Below, in pieces: positions 23,796 through 36,394 of a stretch of DNA of 64,000 nt. The position numbers and the translations under genes were made by a program. Under the pieces are notes generated by a model. The model did not search any database. It was not told where the DNA came from and worked only from the letters and a program-made list of their open reading frames with translations. Every line of letters starts with the position of its first letter. Position 1 is the first letter of the stretch. The DNA comes from Rhizoctonia solani. Lineage: Eukaryota > Basidiomycota > Agaricomycetes > Cantharellales > Ceratobasidiaceae. The stretch lies in contig NC_057384.1 of the NCBI RefSeq assembly GCF_016906535.1, positions 434,001 through 498,000 of the forward strand, written 5' to 3'.

Positions 23796-25895
23796 ATGCT
23801 GGGATATGGTGGAATGGGCAGGATTGACCTCGATGCGGTCGCAAACCAACCTGGTGAGTTATCTTGCTTTCGATTGCTGCCTTATCCACCTATCGCCTAT
23901 CTTAGAAGCGACGCTGGGAGCAGAAACGCCACCCTCGTCAATGAGCGAGACTCTGGTTGAGCAAGTACCCGAGGAGACTGATCAAGTAGCAATGGGAGTT
24001 AACTCTGCTCTAGTGACTTCCAGTGTGCCGCAGACACTTGTTCCAATTCAGACAACTCCTATAGCTCTCCTAACTTCCACCCCAATAACTTTCTCTGTTT
24101 CTGTTGCGGTGTCGGCAACTTCTACGACTACATCCTCAGTCCCACTCGCCGCTTTGATCACATCTTCTGTTGCAGTATCGACGAGCGCTCCTGCTCCCAG
24201 TAGCATGGTAGCAGCCGTTACCGTATTGGCAACATCGGAGACCACTTCAAGCCCATTTTCCCCGGTCTCCCCCTCAGTGGTTGAAATTATCACCTCAGTT
24301 TCTCTTGTTCCTTCTCCGTCGGTTACAAGCGCGACCCAGGCGCTCAAACAGAAATATCCTTACGCCCTCTACGTCGCATTCGGACTCGTAATTCTCATCC
24401 TCCTATGCGCTATCTGTGCTTCAATTGCATGGGTCCTGCGCAGGAGGCGCAAGCGGAAAGAAGCGGAAAATGATCTATGGATTGGGAGTGTACTAAATGA
24501 CGAACCCGATGGTAAGGATGGATATGAACTCGAGAAGGGCGTAGATGAGGGAGGCCCCGGAATGGCCGGAGTGGGAGCAGTGCGCAGAGAAGCGACCTAC
24601 CCACCACTCACGCCTCCTTTGCTCAATACTTGGCACTCCCAGGATACGCCTATGCCCAACAATAGAAATAGCACTTCTGGCGCCCTTTATGGATTTACCC
24701 CAGCTCACGTTCGTCAACCGTGGCGGCATTCCTCTCTGCTCCAGAGAGGTGGGCCTGCAGCTATTGACGGGGTTCATCATGGATTCAAGACCCAAATGGA
24801 GGATTGACATTGGACACCCGAGGTATTGGTCCTGAGGGACGCGTCTCGTACCCCAACCCCCATGCTGCACTGGCTTCTGCCGCCCCATCTCATTATTCGT
24901 ACGGGCGCGAGGGGCCCTTTGCGGTCACCAATCTCATGCCCGGGGATATTTCTAGCCGAGCCAGCGAGACAAGTTTAGGACGACAGACGAGTGAAGCGAG
25001 CCTGACTCGACTGGCTCCTGGATTGAGGAATAACGATAAAGGAAGACCCGCTCGACCACTGGGACTCCCTACCGGGCGTCTGGACGACCCAAACCCATGG
25101 AGACGTTATGAAGGGGTCGAGAACCGGGGTGGCTCGATGGGGACTGGGAATCGTGTCAACGACAAGGGTTGGGGGGATGCTCTCAGGTCTGGAATCTACT
25201 CGGCCGTCGGAAGGATAGTCGGGGTGGAGGAAACCAAGCTTGCAGAGACCAAGGAGGCCAAATCTGCTGAGCAAGAAAAGGACCGATTTACAGAGTTGGT
25301 GCAACGGAGGTACCCTCGTAGGGAACGGGGGGCGAATCCAAAGAAAGCCCTCTCAGATTGTGACAACGCTCGCACCGGGATTTACGACGGCAGATCCCAT
25401 GGCAGTAGCAACAGTCCTGAATCTTCTGCACTCGCTCAGTCCGGATCTTCGCCCGACGCGATTAAATCAGGAGATGCCCGCCCAATAGATTGGCTCGAAC
25501 GTGAACCTGGACAGCACATGATTCCGGATTCCCGCGGCTGGATCGTTGAAGAATTTCCAGGTGGATCAATGGGAAAGATTCATATAATTGCTACAGGGGC
25601 GAGAGATAGGATTCTCCGTCGACTTGGGTCAAACTCGAGCGTAGCTACTTGGACAACCGTCTATTCGACGGATACAGACCCGGTGTTCAGCTCCGAGTCT
25701 GCTACCACAACGCGAGCGAATACTATCGCCACATCTCGGAGAGATACGATCTCGACCCGGAGGAGTGGGTGCGTAGGTATGAATAGGAGCCGGGAACTCA
25801 GCACTACCTCGAGTGATTGGGATACGATGAATATGGCCAAAGCTTTGGAAATGTCCTTGGCTGGCAGGCCCAGGGACAATGAGCGTAGACATTAG
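23796..25895 (+). CDS. S/T-rich single-pass membrane protein (one frameshift)
   Basis: Unrecognised family. The first visible exon ends at 23853 and a 52-nt intron (23854-23905) joins it to a long exon. The N-terminal part (about residues 40-165) is S/T/P/V-rich with almost no charged residues, as in O-glycosylated cell-surface stalks. A clear membrane helix follows (YVAFGLVILILLCAICASIA, DNA near 24,370-24,430), then a strongly basic stop-transfer stretch (RRRRKRK) and a long cytosolic tail with charged and low-complexity segments. The tail frame breaks near 24,805 (TGA after QMED) and continues one frame over to TAG-free sequence ending at 25,893. This layout resembles fungal wall-stress sensor or mucin-like proteins, but there is no WSC domain. 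No signal peptide was found; an upstream exon may carry it. The ATG at 23796 is only the first in frame. Confidence 0.5.
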
Positions 25896-26522
25896 ATGGA
25901 TTTTAACAGATTGGCCTGTAGATCATTCAAATATGCATGGTAGATCATTATGGATGTGTGTTAACTATGTATATGTAGTTATTTACGTAGATGTGGCCGT
26001 GAATGCATTAGCTCCGCGTGGAGCCACCTCAATTATCCATATCGAGTATTCCAAGCTGCCGTAATTGTGCAAGAACAAAGTTGTAACCATACTGATTAGC
26101 GATGCGATATGCTAGGCCTGATACGGGTGCTAAGGATATACATGTACTCACAGAGCCTATGTCCTCAATTGGGTAATCTACCGGCCGATGCTTCATGTAA
26201 TCTAGAAGGTACTTGGTTTGACGCCCCATAGCCACCTGTTCAGTTGAATCAGGGATAGCCACGCCAAAGCAGCGGAGGATCTCACGCGAAAATGGGCAAA
26301 GAAACTGTTCCATCATCAGCGGGACATTTTGTCATCGGATAGTTCTGGAAGTACACCGGACGGGCGTCCCGACAAGCCGCTGATATAAAATGTCTCGGCT
26401 GCCCCTGTCGATATGCTGGCTCGTTGATAGCACCCTCCTCTCAACACTACATCTCGGACCTAGTACCCGAATGCTGCTCCGTACTCTAAAAGTGTGTCTG
26501 TTTATTCGGACTTCAAGCTGGG
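25896..26522. other. Intergenic with a short unassigned minus-strand frame
   Basis: A minus-strand frame at 26316-26029 starts with two ATGs and contains a sequence ending YRIANQYGYNFVLAQLRQLG, which resembles the helical tail after some BTB domains. There is a possible intron after DYPIEDIGS. Too little is present to call a gene. The rest probably carries the 5' part of the RNA polymerase gene. Confidence 0.3.
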
Positions 26523-29500
26523 TTGACTGATACCGACCGCGCGCGTAAGATTGCATACGATAGATTCAATCAAAAGTCTGAACAGGCTTACCAGCAACGG
26601 GAAACCTCGGACGAGGACTCCGACGTCGGTCATCCAGAACAGTTAGACTTGAACATCCCAGGAAAATTCCAATTTGGTTCTTCGGAACCAGAAACTATAT
26701 GTTCAGATGACGACCATTCAGACAGTATGAATAGCGATCTAATTGCCCAATTTGAGGAAGTAGAGCTTGGAAGCGAGTACGGGGGCGAGTCTACAGAGGT
26801 AAAACTCTTTATTCTTTATAATTAGCTCGAGCTAGACTACTGCAATACTTACCTCTTTCTCAAAAAGTGCATTGGAACTCAAGAGGGCACGGCGAGTCAA
26901 GTGAAAAGTAAGCATTTGCTAGATTCCTCTATTTAATCCCGACTTCTTCATCCTACGAGTTCTAACAACGTGATTAAAGGTCGTCCACCAGACAGTGAGT
27001 TTGAACATTGATTGCTTTCAACATGTTAATCGACCTAAACGCCGGTAAACGCTTGCATCAATTCTCTTTCGACCCAAATAGCCGCGTACGAGATACCTCC
27101 TGATATACATAAAGTTGCGTTCTCTCCAGAACATCAAATGCGTTTGATAAGCATGGCGTCTCATGGGCAGTCCAGGGAAGTGAGTCCCCAATCCATATTG
27201 ATATTCAATTACACGATGAATGACCAACGACAATCTATCATTGCGACACCAACCCAAATGTCAATGCGGTATCTCTCGACTCAACTTTCGGGTGCATTGG
27301 ATCCCCCAAACTTTTCCGGTGCTATTAGATCGTTCGCTATTGTCTCTCGTATCCAGACTTCACGTGGGAGCATGTTCCAATCAATATCGTTCCAGAGTTG
27401 TGCGGGCCCAGTGCACAAATAGCACCCCTGCTTTCAGAGATACTTCTCAGGGGGGAATCTTTCGCAGATTACTAAAAGCGATCAATGCGACAACCAGCTC
27501 TGACAAACCCCTGGTAAGCGGGTTCGTCAGCACTGAGCCGTGAATGTATCCACCTAATGCTACTATCTAGGGAAGAACTAGACCGGGAAGAGACCTTAAT
27601 ACGGGACAGGGATTGTGGAGCATCGATTGATAATTCTGGCGGGAAAATCAAACAACGGATGCGACTTGATATCGTAAAATCTGATGCTTGTGACTTCAAG
27701 TTTACTCTTGAACAACCAACGAGGTCCAAGTCGCACCGATTTCTCACGTTTCCTGGGGTCTCGTCGACTTATTGAATGCTATATCTCGAAAAACGACGTT
27801 CGGAAGCATACAAAGATTATTATCGACTTTTTCTCAAGAAAAAACTTTTAATCAATGGACGCTTATTCCAGGCCTTTTTGGACAACCCGGGAAAGTACAC
27901 TTGGTCGAAATCAACCAAGATTTCATCGAGACTCTCTACCGGAACTAGGCGATGACAACCGAATGGCCTTCCTCGAGTTCATAAATTGTCATAACAACCT
28001 TGAACTGAACTCTAATCAAGGCATTAACAAGTGGGCAACTCGCTTCGCGCTTGGATTTTCGACCTCCCATCCGGGATTGATATTTTTGCCTGAAGATATC
28101 CACTTATTACATGATGAATGTGAGAATTATCAATATTCCCCGGAAGGGGGGGGGGCTTTATCTAACTTGACTCCAAGATACCACAGGCAAAAGCAAGTCA
28201 ACAGCTGCAACTCACGAGATATTGACTGATGGGTGCGGATTCTTGAACTATACCGCCCTCAAGGTCATAGAACAGAAGATGGCCTGGGGACGATTTCCGA
28301 CTTGCATTCAGGCACGGATTGCGGGTTCGAAAGGATTATTTATGTTACACCCAAGGCATCGTGACTTATCTGAGCAGCCTCAAATATGGATAAGGTGAGC
28401 ATAGATTCATTCCTAGGGTCTTTGATTTAAATAGATATTTTATGCGCTTATTTAGAGAAAGTCAGATTAAAATTCAGCTCGACTCCAACAAAACAAAGTG
28501 GTCTCCCATCCACCGCATCCTAGATGTCTTATCAGGACCATTTGTACTGGAATCGGCCTCAATAAGTTATGAAATGATCATGAGCCTATCTGAAAACGCG
28601 TCCGGGAAGAATTGCTTGTCAAGATGCTTCGGGATACTATTGGAGAAGAAGCACGGTCCTTGGAACCATCTTTGAGACCCCATGGGTCTGAAGTTCTTTA
28701 TGATTCCATCTACACTACTCAACGGGTACTTCAGAGCAGACTTCGTCGAGTTGTATCACCTGATGCACAAAGAGCCTATGGTCTTTTGGACTTTGACGAC
28801 GAAGATGGAGAGGAGGAAGGAACCGCGTTGGCAAAATGGGATGCAGGGCCTGATCCCTTCAGTGGGCAACCGGCGAGTGCTCAAGAGCAGGTTCTCGGGT
28901 GGCTACAAGCAGGATTTTTACCAACTGACAAGTTCGTCATGGAGAAGTTAGTTTACTCCAGAAGAAAACAATGGAAGGCCTCGTGAAAGTGAGTGTATGC
29001 ATCTTGATGTTGATCGCGGCTCACATTTGATTGGCCGCGTATCAACAGAAATATCGTATTGTAGTGCCACACAGTGTGCGGGCGTTCATTGTTCCCGGGG
29101 GTGTCATCTTCTTAATCCAAGGCGCAAATGTTCGGTCATGACTTAAGTCCACAATAGACCCGTTGGGTGTGCTGAATGAAGACGAGGTCTTTTTTGCGTC
29201 AAGTCAGCCTATCGAAGCTAGTAGTTCTGGCCTCACCCAATGCATAACTGGTCCCGTTTTGGTACGCTTATAATCAAAAATAAGGTCCTAATACTAATGC
29301 TATAATATGGTACAGGTATCACGAAACCCATGTATTCAAATATCCGATACAAGAAAGGTACGCACGTACTCCGAGAAAGAACTGAGCCACTCTAAACTCA
29401 CTACCCAGGTTATGGCCGTCAATAACTACGAGCTCTGGTCTCGGGGCTACTTTGATTATATTCTCTGTCAAGGGAAGCCGAAGCCTAGCAAGCCTCCTGA

Positions 29501-30981
29501 GCGGAGGTGACTACGATGGGTAAGTAGGCGAAAGCGTCCCTGAGATTGGGTCTTATGCGATTCATCAGAGACACTGTTGTTCTAATATGGGATGAGCAAA
29601 TCACCTCCCAGTTCCGGAATGCACATAAGAGGTTTGCGGACCCGGGCCCGGGTTTCGAAAGCCGCAATCTCATTAAATCCAAAAAATTACTGAAAGATAT
29701 CAAAACGCGGGCCGATTCTGAGGGGCAAGATATAACAAAGAACTCATCTCGGCGTTACTAGAAGACATCGCGCCGAGTCAGCTCGGAATGTATAACATAT
29801 TTATCGCAACTCTGTCTATCTGTACTTGGGTCTTATGCGATTCATCAGAGACACTGTTGTTCTAATATGGGATGAGCAAATCACCTCCCAGTTCCGGAAT
29901 GCACATAAGAGGTTTGCGGACCCGGGCCCGGGTTTCGAAAGCCGCAATCTCATTAAATCCAAAAAATTACTGAAAGATATCAAAACGCGGGCCGATTCTG
30001 AGGGGCAAGATATAACAAAAGAACTCATCTCGGCGTTACTAGAAGACATCGCGCCGAGTCAGCTCGGAATGTATAACATATTTTATCGCAACTCTGTCTA
30101 TCTGTACGGACTGGACCATCCAACGACTGCGCGCCTAGGACACATGTAAGTGGGAACTAAATGTATCAGACTGCATTTCATTCACTGAGGTACATGTAGG
30201 TTCACACAATGCCTTGACTCGGTCAAATCGGGCTTGAAACCGAAGCCCGAAGTGCTCAGAGCTGATAAGCAAATTTGGAATAAAAGACAACCCGATTGCT
30301 TTCCTTCGAAAACTGAGGAGGATGGCACCTATGGAAGTCTACTACTCTTCCCCGACGCGGAAGCAGCAATAGGTTCATTCTCGAAGTTCTTCAAGATGTT
30401 GCAAAGAATGAGGTTGAAAGTTATGAGAAGAAGCTGGGGAAATGCGCGACAAATGCGAAATATCTTATCGACTTGACCAAGACCTTATCAAGCCACTGAA
30501 AGAGCTGAAGCGCGGGTCCGCCATCCACAGTTCCAACAGTTCCAACATGAGCTCCAGATTATTGTGGATCACGTCAGGAGCTTCCGAACACGTTATACAG
30601 AGTCGTATGGTAATAGGGACAAGTATTCGACTCAGTTACCGGGAAAAGCATTCCAAGCAAGGACGCAGTATTGCCGAAGGGCAAGGAAATCCGTGCTGTT
30701 TCAGAAGCCTATTCGCGCACCATGCCCACGGGATTACTCATGTTCACTGATTCTGAAGTTAGGAAGATTGCTGCGGCATGCGCGTATAGGAATTGCTTCT
30801 GTGGCAAGCTCAATTTTTGCTTTGCGGTTGCATGGTCAGAGCTTTGCGCGATCAAGGCACAAGCCTCAGGCGGGCATTTGTTACGCTTACACCTGGTTTT
30901 GTTGAGTCCATGGCAATTCATCGGAAAATGGCCAAGGTGTTCCGTGATTTAGAGCGAAGCGAACCCAACCAAGTAGCGTGA
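26523..30981 (+). CDS. RNA-dependent RNA polymerase, QDE-1/RDR type (frameshifted, internal tandem repeat)
   Basis: Cellular RNA-silencing polymerase that makes double-stranded RNA from aberrant transcripts. Evidence: an acidic N-terminal segment (26523-26825), EIPPDIHKVAFSPEHQMRL (27,085), WEHVPINIVPELCGPSA (27,367), LTDGCGFLNYTALKVIE (28,225), ARIAGSKGLFMLHPRHRDL, GVLNEDEVFF (29,166), RNPCIQISDTRKV and AVNNYELWSRGYFD. The catalytic loop LLSGGDYDG ends at 29,519 and its last Asp comes from the next exon, giving DYDGD, the family's active-site triad. Then VVLIWDEQI, YGLDHPTTARLGHM, CLDSVKSGLKPKPEVLRADK, KEIRAVSEAYSRTMPTG and FAVAWSELCAIKAQA, ending TGA at 30,979. A 280-bp tandem repeat follows the catalytic exon. 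Single-base breaks occur near 27,845, 27,945, 29,465 and 30,700. The start is not defined. A protein of roughly 1,200 residues is expected; the family call is strong, intactness is not. Confidence 0.8.
29546..30107. repeat. 280-bp perfect tandem repeat inside RdRP gene
   Basis: Copy 1 is 29546-29825 and copy 2 is 29826-30107, both starting TTGGGTCTTATGCGATTCAT and ending CTATCTGTAC. I find only two differences, each one base shorter in copy 1 within a homopolymer: AACAAAG versus AACAAAAG, and ATATTTATC versus ATATTTTATC. Both copies contain the CAG splice acceptor. Only copy 2 stays open through to the next exon. Confidence 0.95.
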
Positions 30982-31175
30982 TGTAGCTCCTGTTTGTTCT
31001 TCATAGCTGAAGCATTGAATCTAGTTTATATATAAATTTTAACCTTGGAGGCTGTGTAAGCATCTACTGCATATGTGTTCAATAGCCACAAAATCTCCAC
31101 CTGTACTTTAAATGATGTTTATAGAGCTTACTGTCATAGGGAGACCATTCGCACCCCAGGCACAATACGCCTATG

Positions 31176-33471
31176 TCACTCCGTGTCAGGATTGGCTTCA
31201 ATTATGAGCTGCATGTGGTCTTCTGATCTCAACTTCAACTCAAACTCGAACGGCTTGAGCTCACTGCCATCCAGTACAAGTCAACGCAAGACTACTATAA
31301 AATAGACGCAACAATACACTCACGTGATAAGTGAGTTACGTTCTAGCTCTACTTGCGGTACAATTTCATGGCCCCCAGCGTCCCTTTTCTTTGAGAAGGT
31401 GAATGTAGCGAGCATCGAAGCAACTATGATGAAGACCGAAACTTCGGCAAAATAAACACCAGGACATTTACTAATAAACGCAAATCGTACGTCTGGTAAG
31501 AATATGCTTGGATATGGTGTTTGACTGGCTACGGGAGCACGCACCGTCTTCCCCACCCAAACACTGGTGGTCGTTGAACTTCGGGATTCATAAATCTATC
31601 TGGATTAAACACTTCAGGATTTTCGTAGTGACGAACATCCCGACCGATAGCCCTAATTGTAGCACGAGTGCCCTATTTTAGTTACATCAGACAACATCTA
31701 GGGAGGAAAAATCACCAAATATTTCCTAAACTATTCGTAATTTGATACGATTTTTTTTGGGGGGATATGGTATCAGCTCGCGGCTACATACCAACTCGAG
31801 AATAAAGCTCTTACATAGCCGTCCCTTTTTTGATGTCATAGTTTCGGTAGTTGTCGTCTTGATAATTTGCATGGGGTATTCCTAATGCATGACCGAAAGA
31901 AATTTGAATGAGAATTCTCTCTACGGGAAAGAACGTCATGTTTACCAAGTGGGAGAGGGGGATATAGCCTGAATACTTCGCTAATCAGGCATCTGATGTA
32001 TGGTAGTCGTTCCTGGTCCAAGACCTTTGGCAAAACACCACGACCAAGAACGCAGTCAAGTTCTTCCTGAGCTTTTGTCTGCACTTCCGGGTTTGTAATC
32101 ATAAAACACGAAATTGATGAGAAATGTTCCTGTCTGAAGTGGGCCAAATGTACTTAATCATCATGCTTTACCTACGGTAGAGCGAATTTTCTTACGGTAT
32201 CAGTTCCGGCTATGACATTATTGAGCGTTCTATACTGTTATAGTTGTTGCGTACCACTAACCTCCAAACAACACGATACCAATTTCCTTTAGTCGTTTAT
32301 CTTGTTCCAGAGAGCTGAACCCAGATAACAATTTATGATCTTGAAGTAAAGAGCTAACGATAGAAGGCTGGTAAGTTCCACTGGCCTATATATCGTATCA
32401 ATTGTTGAGAAACAAACGACCCCACAAGGCTCCAATTCTAAGCCTGCAACTTACAACGTGGGCTTTGAGCCATTCGTAAGGCTCATTTTTTGCTCTCTCT
32501 TGTTGCATCTTCCACTCTCTTGCTATGCACTTCCAGCCTGTCCCAGGAAACCAGTCTGGAATATATGACAGGACCGGGAACACGTTTACAAGGAAGTCTT
32601 AGGCGTACTGACTAAGCAATGGTCTGAAAGATGATAAGGCTACTCACTTGTTTGCATGGCTGCTTCTACGATATTACGTGTTGCCAATTTTACTTCCGTG
32701 TAGAATCTGTCTTGAGGATCTCGAGGCTTGTATCCATAAGCGAGTTGAAGCATTAATGACCCTATAGTACTTTATGTACATGAGTATCGTATGTAATCAC
32801 CATCGATAAGTTAAATCGGACCTACAAGAAAATTTCATTTTTAAGATATTCAAATGGTTGGGGTTTATTCGTAGCGCTCAAGAGTTTTTGCAGAAGTAAC
32901 CGGGCCTGTTGCTCTTGTTGACTATAAAACCGAGTGACTTCCCGCGCATTAAGCCAATGATTTAATATTCGGCGGTATGACCGCCAAAGGTCGCCATATC
33001 GAGCTGCGGCAACGTTTTCTGACCAATCATCCTGGGTACAGTAATGTGAGACACAGTTTAACTAGTGAAGAACACAACATACAGTGCTGGATCCATAACC
33101 ATTGGTATGTTAGGTCGATCTGAGTAAACTGCCGAACGTTTATCGAGTACATCTGACGTAGCCTCTGCTGAATTGAGTACGCAAATTTTGTGTCCGAGGA
33201 TTTCAAGATACACTATGTCGGCTATCCAATCGAAGTTGGTTAGCGTGTATATTTACCATTAGGAAATCTGATGTGTACACTTGAGTTGTTCTCCGAGTTT
33301 CGCAAATGCAAGATGTTCATGACCAGGGGGGATTGAAAATAGATTCCCAATGAAAGGAAGTGATGTGGGAGAAGGCGGACAGCGGCTTCTGGACCGTCTC
33401 CACAAGTAACGGAAAAGAAGCAAAGACAAACCAATTGAAGTTGTGTACAAGCCAACCCGGTCGACTGACAT
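31176..33471 (-). CDS. Cytochrome P450 (copy B)
   Basis: Microsomal heme mono-oxygenase, best preserved of the four paralogues. ATG at 33471 (MSVDRVGLYT), a short membrane anchor, then the hinge RCPPSPTSLPFIGNLFSIPP. Exons continue through LDKRSAVYSDRPNIP, YGDLWRSYRRILNHWLNARE, LMLQLAYGYKPRDPQDRF, PDWFPGTGWKCIAREWKMQQ, SSLLQDHKLLSGFSSLEQDK, the I-helix GTDT, LISEVFRLYPPLP (ExxR), AIGRDVRHYENPEVFNPDRF (PERF region), FGWGRR, and the heme loop CPGVYFAEVSVFIIVASML. A small last exon gives ELKPFEFELKLRSEDHMQL with TGA at 31176-31178. A one- or two-base loss near 32,100 (between FLINFVF and MITNPEVQ) breaks the frame once. It converges with the RNA polymerase gene, 195 bp apart. Substrate unknown; the type resembles basidiomycete P450s often labelled O-methylsterigmatocystin oxidoreductase-like. 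Confidence 0.82.
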
Positions 33472-36394
33472 GGTATTGCAAGGCTAGTCAAGTGGAGGAA
33501 AGCCGTTTAAATTGATCAGCTGTGCACATATATATCGATACTTTATCGCACATGTCGATCAGGAAGAGTGCTTGACCAAACTCGGAAAAACTCGGAAGCG
33601 CGATGTGAGCGCGATAGAAAACTCGTCATCTTCGAGAGACTGGTCCACCAGGCCCATAGGTAATCGATCGGTTTAGCTGACTCACTTATCACTAAAGGAA
33701 GCGCTAGGTTGCACCTACCCACCTGGCGTTTTCTGGCGTCGCAGGTGTAAGCCAGGTGATTAGAGCCCAAAAATCCCATTCCGCATAGTCTACCTGGGAT
33801 CAACTGGTTATGGACCAACGGAGATAATTTGTGTGTGGGGTTGTTTCTACACCTCAGTCCGACTACGGCCACCACGCTAGACCAGAAACGGTTGTGATTG
33901 GCAATTTGAGCATAAGCGAGAATTTAAAATTGCGCCTATAGTCATACCATTGCATTCTAACGAGTTCCAGAGCTCAAGAGTCTAAAATGCGACAATGTAT
34001 CCATCTCTTTCATTCCAATCTCATCAAAGGCTTCAGTTCACCACAAAGCTGTTCGTGATACAAAGCAATCGACACAAACACAGTTTCAAATTTCTGATCA
34101 AGCTCAAAACTGTCTATTGACTCCGATCCAGAGTAATGATCGGCGCTCGTGCATAAATCCCGCCACAACAGGACAAGCAACGGCTGACCGAAATGCATGT
34201 AGATCTTCAGGGGCTCAAGGAATATGGCGAGTACCATATTGCGCTCTCAAGCTCTAGATTTCGGGTTTTACTTCAGAGAGGAATAGTCTGGAATGGTACA
34301 TGTTAGGCAGATTATTTACCGCTGCAATTGTGCTGTGTCGTCATATCAATCATAGTACCACGATGCGGGACTTGCCAGTGCGCGCCTTGTCCTTTCATTC
34401 CATACAACGTGGTCCGAGCTCGATTTGTTTGCTGCAGGTTTGCCTCACCTTGCGTTCTCCGCAAGTCTTCCCCATGCGCACCACTGCTACACACATGGCC
34501 TGGTTTGGCCTTTGCCAACTCGCTAGTCCGTAGGGTCTGCACACACAGATAAAGTTATGCTAGTTACCGTTCCTCGTATTCACCCCAGCCAGCTCGGTGG
34601 TGCGACCCTGGTGGCACCCCGACTCAGCGTCTCGCCTCTCCTTCCCCCATTCCTCCGTCCTCCAGCACTGGTCGTTTGTATTTTCCTACTTCTACTTCTA
34701 CTTCTACTATCCCTTTCCCACTGAAACAGCCCGAGACCAAGCAAGATACTTTGACTTTTATTCATATATGCGTCATCTCTTCTACGCCCATAGCTTAGAT
34801 TTCGAAGTGACTGTTCTGGCGAATCCATCCATTTAGTAAATGTATCAAATATTCATGAAATGGAGCAAAGGTCATTAATATATTAAAGGTAAAACTTGCA
34901 TCCGAGCCAAAGAAAGTTTTAGAAGCGAAGGTAGCTAGGACAAAAGACAGTGCACGAATATAATGCACATACAGTATAGGGATAGTTGGTGGCTCGAGAC
35001 GCCCAGCAATCACGTGAGTATGTGTGGGTATTTCCTTGCTGGAGAGGAATCTTGATTTTGCCTAGTTCGTTTTGCGGGAATTACTATGTAGTGACTCATC
35101 ATCAACCCACCTGAATGCTGACGTTGGTACATCCCTTCATCAGCACTTGGTCACATTGCCTAACTTGGATAGTGTCGACACAAGTACATTTCAGCCGGGG
35201 CCCCGGGAAGAGCGCAAACCTTAATGTAAAATATTGGTACCAAAGCAGGGTGGTGATATCAAAAGGAAGTTGGTGGATATGATACCATTATACGGACATG
35301 AGCCCATGCCGCCCCAGAGGGCTCAGGAGCAAAACCAGGTTTTACCAAAAACACTCTTGGCCATCAGGGCCTCCCAAACCACACGACAATATTAGTAGCT
35401 AAGCTCACGTTGTGAGCATTGCGGTACGTGGTTTTGGAGTTTGGGCCCTTGAGTTACCATGCGGTTCGGATCAACATACGATTTGGTATTTTAGTGGTCT
35501 TTAAAGAAAGCGTGAGGCTAACGGGATATCCGATCGATTTCCCGGGCGGGACGACCGAAGGAGCTCAGGAGTCTTGCTCATTTTTGCTTGGAAGCTCACA
35601 TTATTAGCTCACAAGAATTTTGGAATATTCGCCAAAGGGAAAGGTTTCTCCTTTATTGTTCATGTTCATTTGAAAGCCCCAATAGCCATTTTTGTTCGTG
35701 GCAACTTTTGCCGAAGGCGCTCTTCCCCGTCTGTACATGTCTTATGTGCTATACAAACCCCAAAGACTCTCGACAGGTCTCTCCAATGTTAACGTTAATA
35801 CGAGATCAGTAATATTGCATGAGTTTGAGCTCCACCGCTTGTTATAGTTACCCGTGAACACATGTCAATTGCTTGAATTGTTGCCCAAGGGTGTTTTGCA
35901 GAATATAGTCGCTCGAGCGATCAAAAAGAACAACCAGCTGACTGCAGAGTTTGATCGTAGGCGCAAGTAGCTCTGTGCTGCATGCAAAAGACTCCGGACC
36001 TTTACCATTTCTCCGCGGTACTAAGATGAGATACATGGTGTCAGATGATGCACTTGTCATTAATCTGCTCGTCTTAGTAGCCCTTAGAACAAAATGTTAT
36101 GACATAATACATTTCAGTCCAGGAGTTTGTGTTGAGGTATTTATTATACTGTCAAGCCGTGATTAGTTGGTTAGCACCAAAATTGTGAGCGTGAGGCCCA
36201 TAAATACCAGCAAGCGCGAGTTATCCCAGTCACACAGAAATCACTTTCTACTCTGATTCTGTACCGTAAGATATAACAATCATCTTTCTAAAAGTGAGAT
36301 TATCTTGTTATTCAATGTTACTATATGGTTTTCGGCTATATGCATATGTTTTGGCCGGCATATACTGACTTAACAACCCTGTTATTATAGCCTC
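33472..36394. other. Gene-poor region between P450 B and BBE-like gene
   Basis: About 2.9 kb. It includes the upstream region of P450 B (TATATATCG near 33530) and a minus frame at 34237-34010 (FELDQKFETVFVSIALY) of unknown type. There is also a CTACTT microsatellite near 34,687. No complete gene is supported. Confidence 0.4.
34687..34710. repeat. (CTACTT)n microsatellite
   Basis: About four units of a CTACTT hexamer in a pyrimidine-rich stretch. Short and not unusual. Confidence 0.7.

Noticed and set aside
26523..30981. Viral origin of the RNA polymerase
   Set aside because: DYDGD with QDE-1-like context and many introns mark the cellular silencing enzyme, not a viral RdRP.
33543..33875. 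110-codon minus-strand frame upstream of P450 copy B
   Set aside because: No domain, biased composition, and it lies where the P450 promoter should be.
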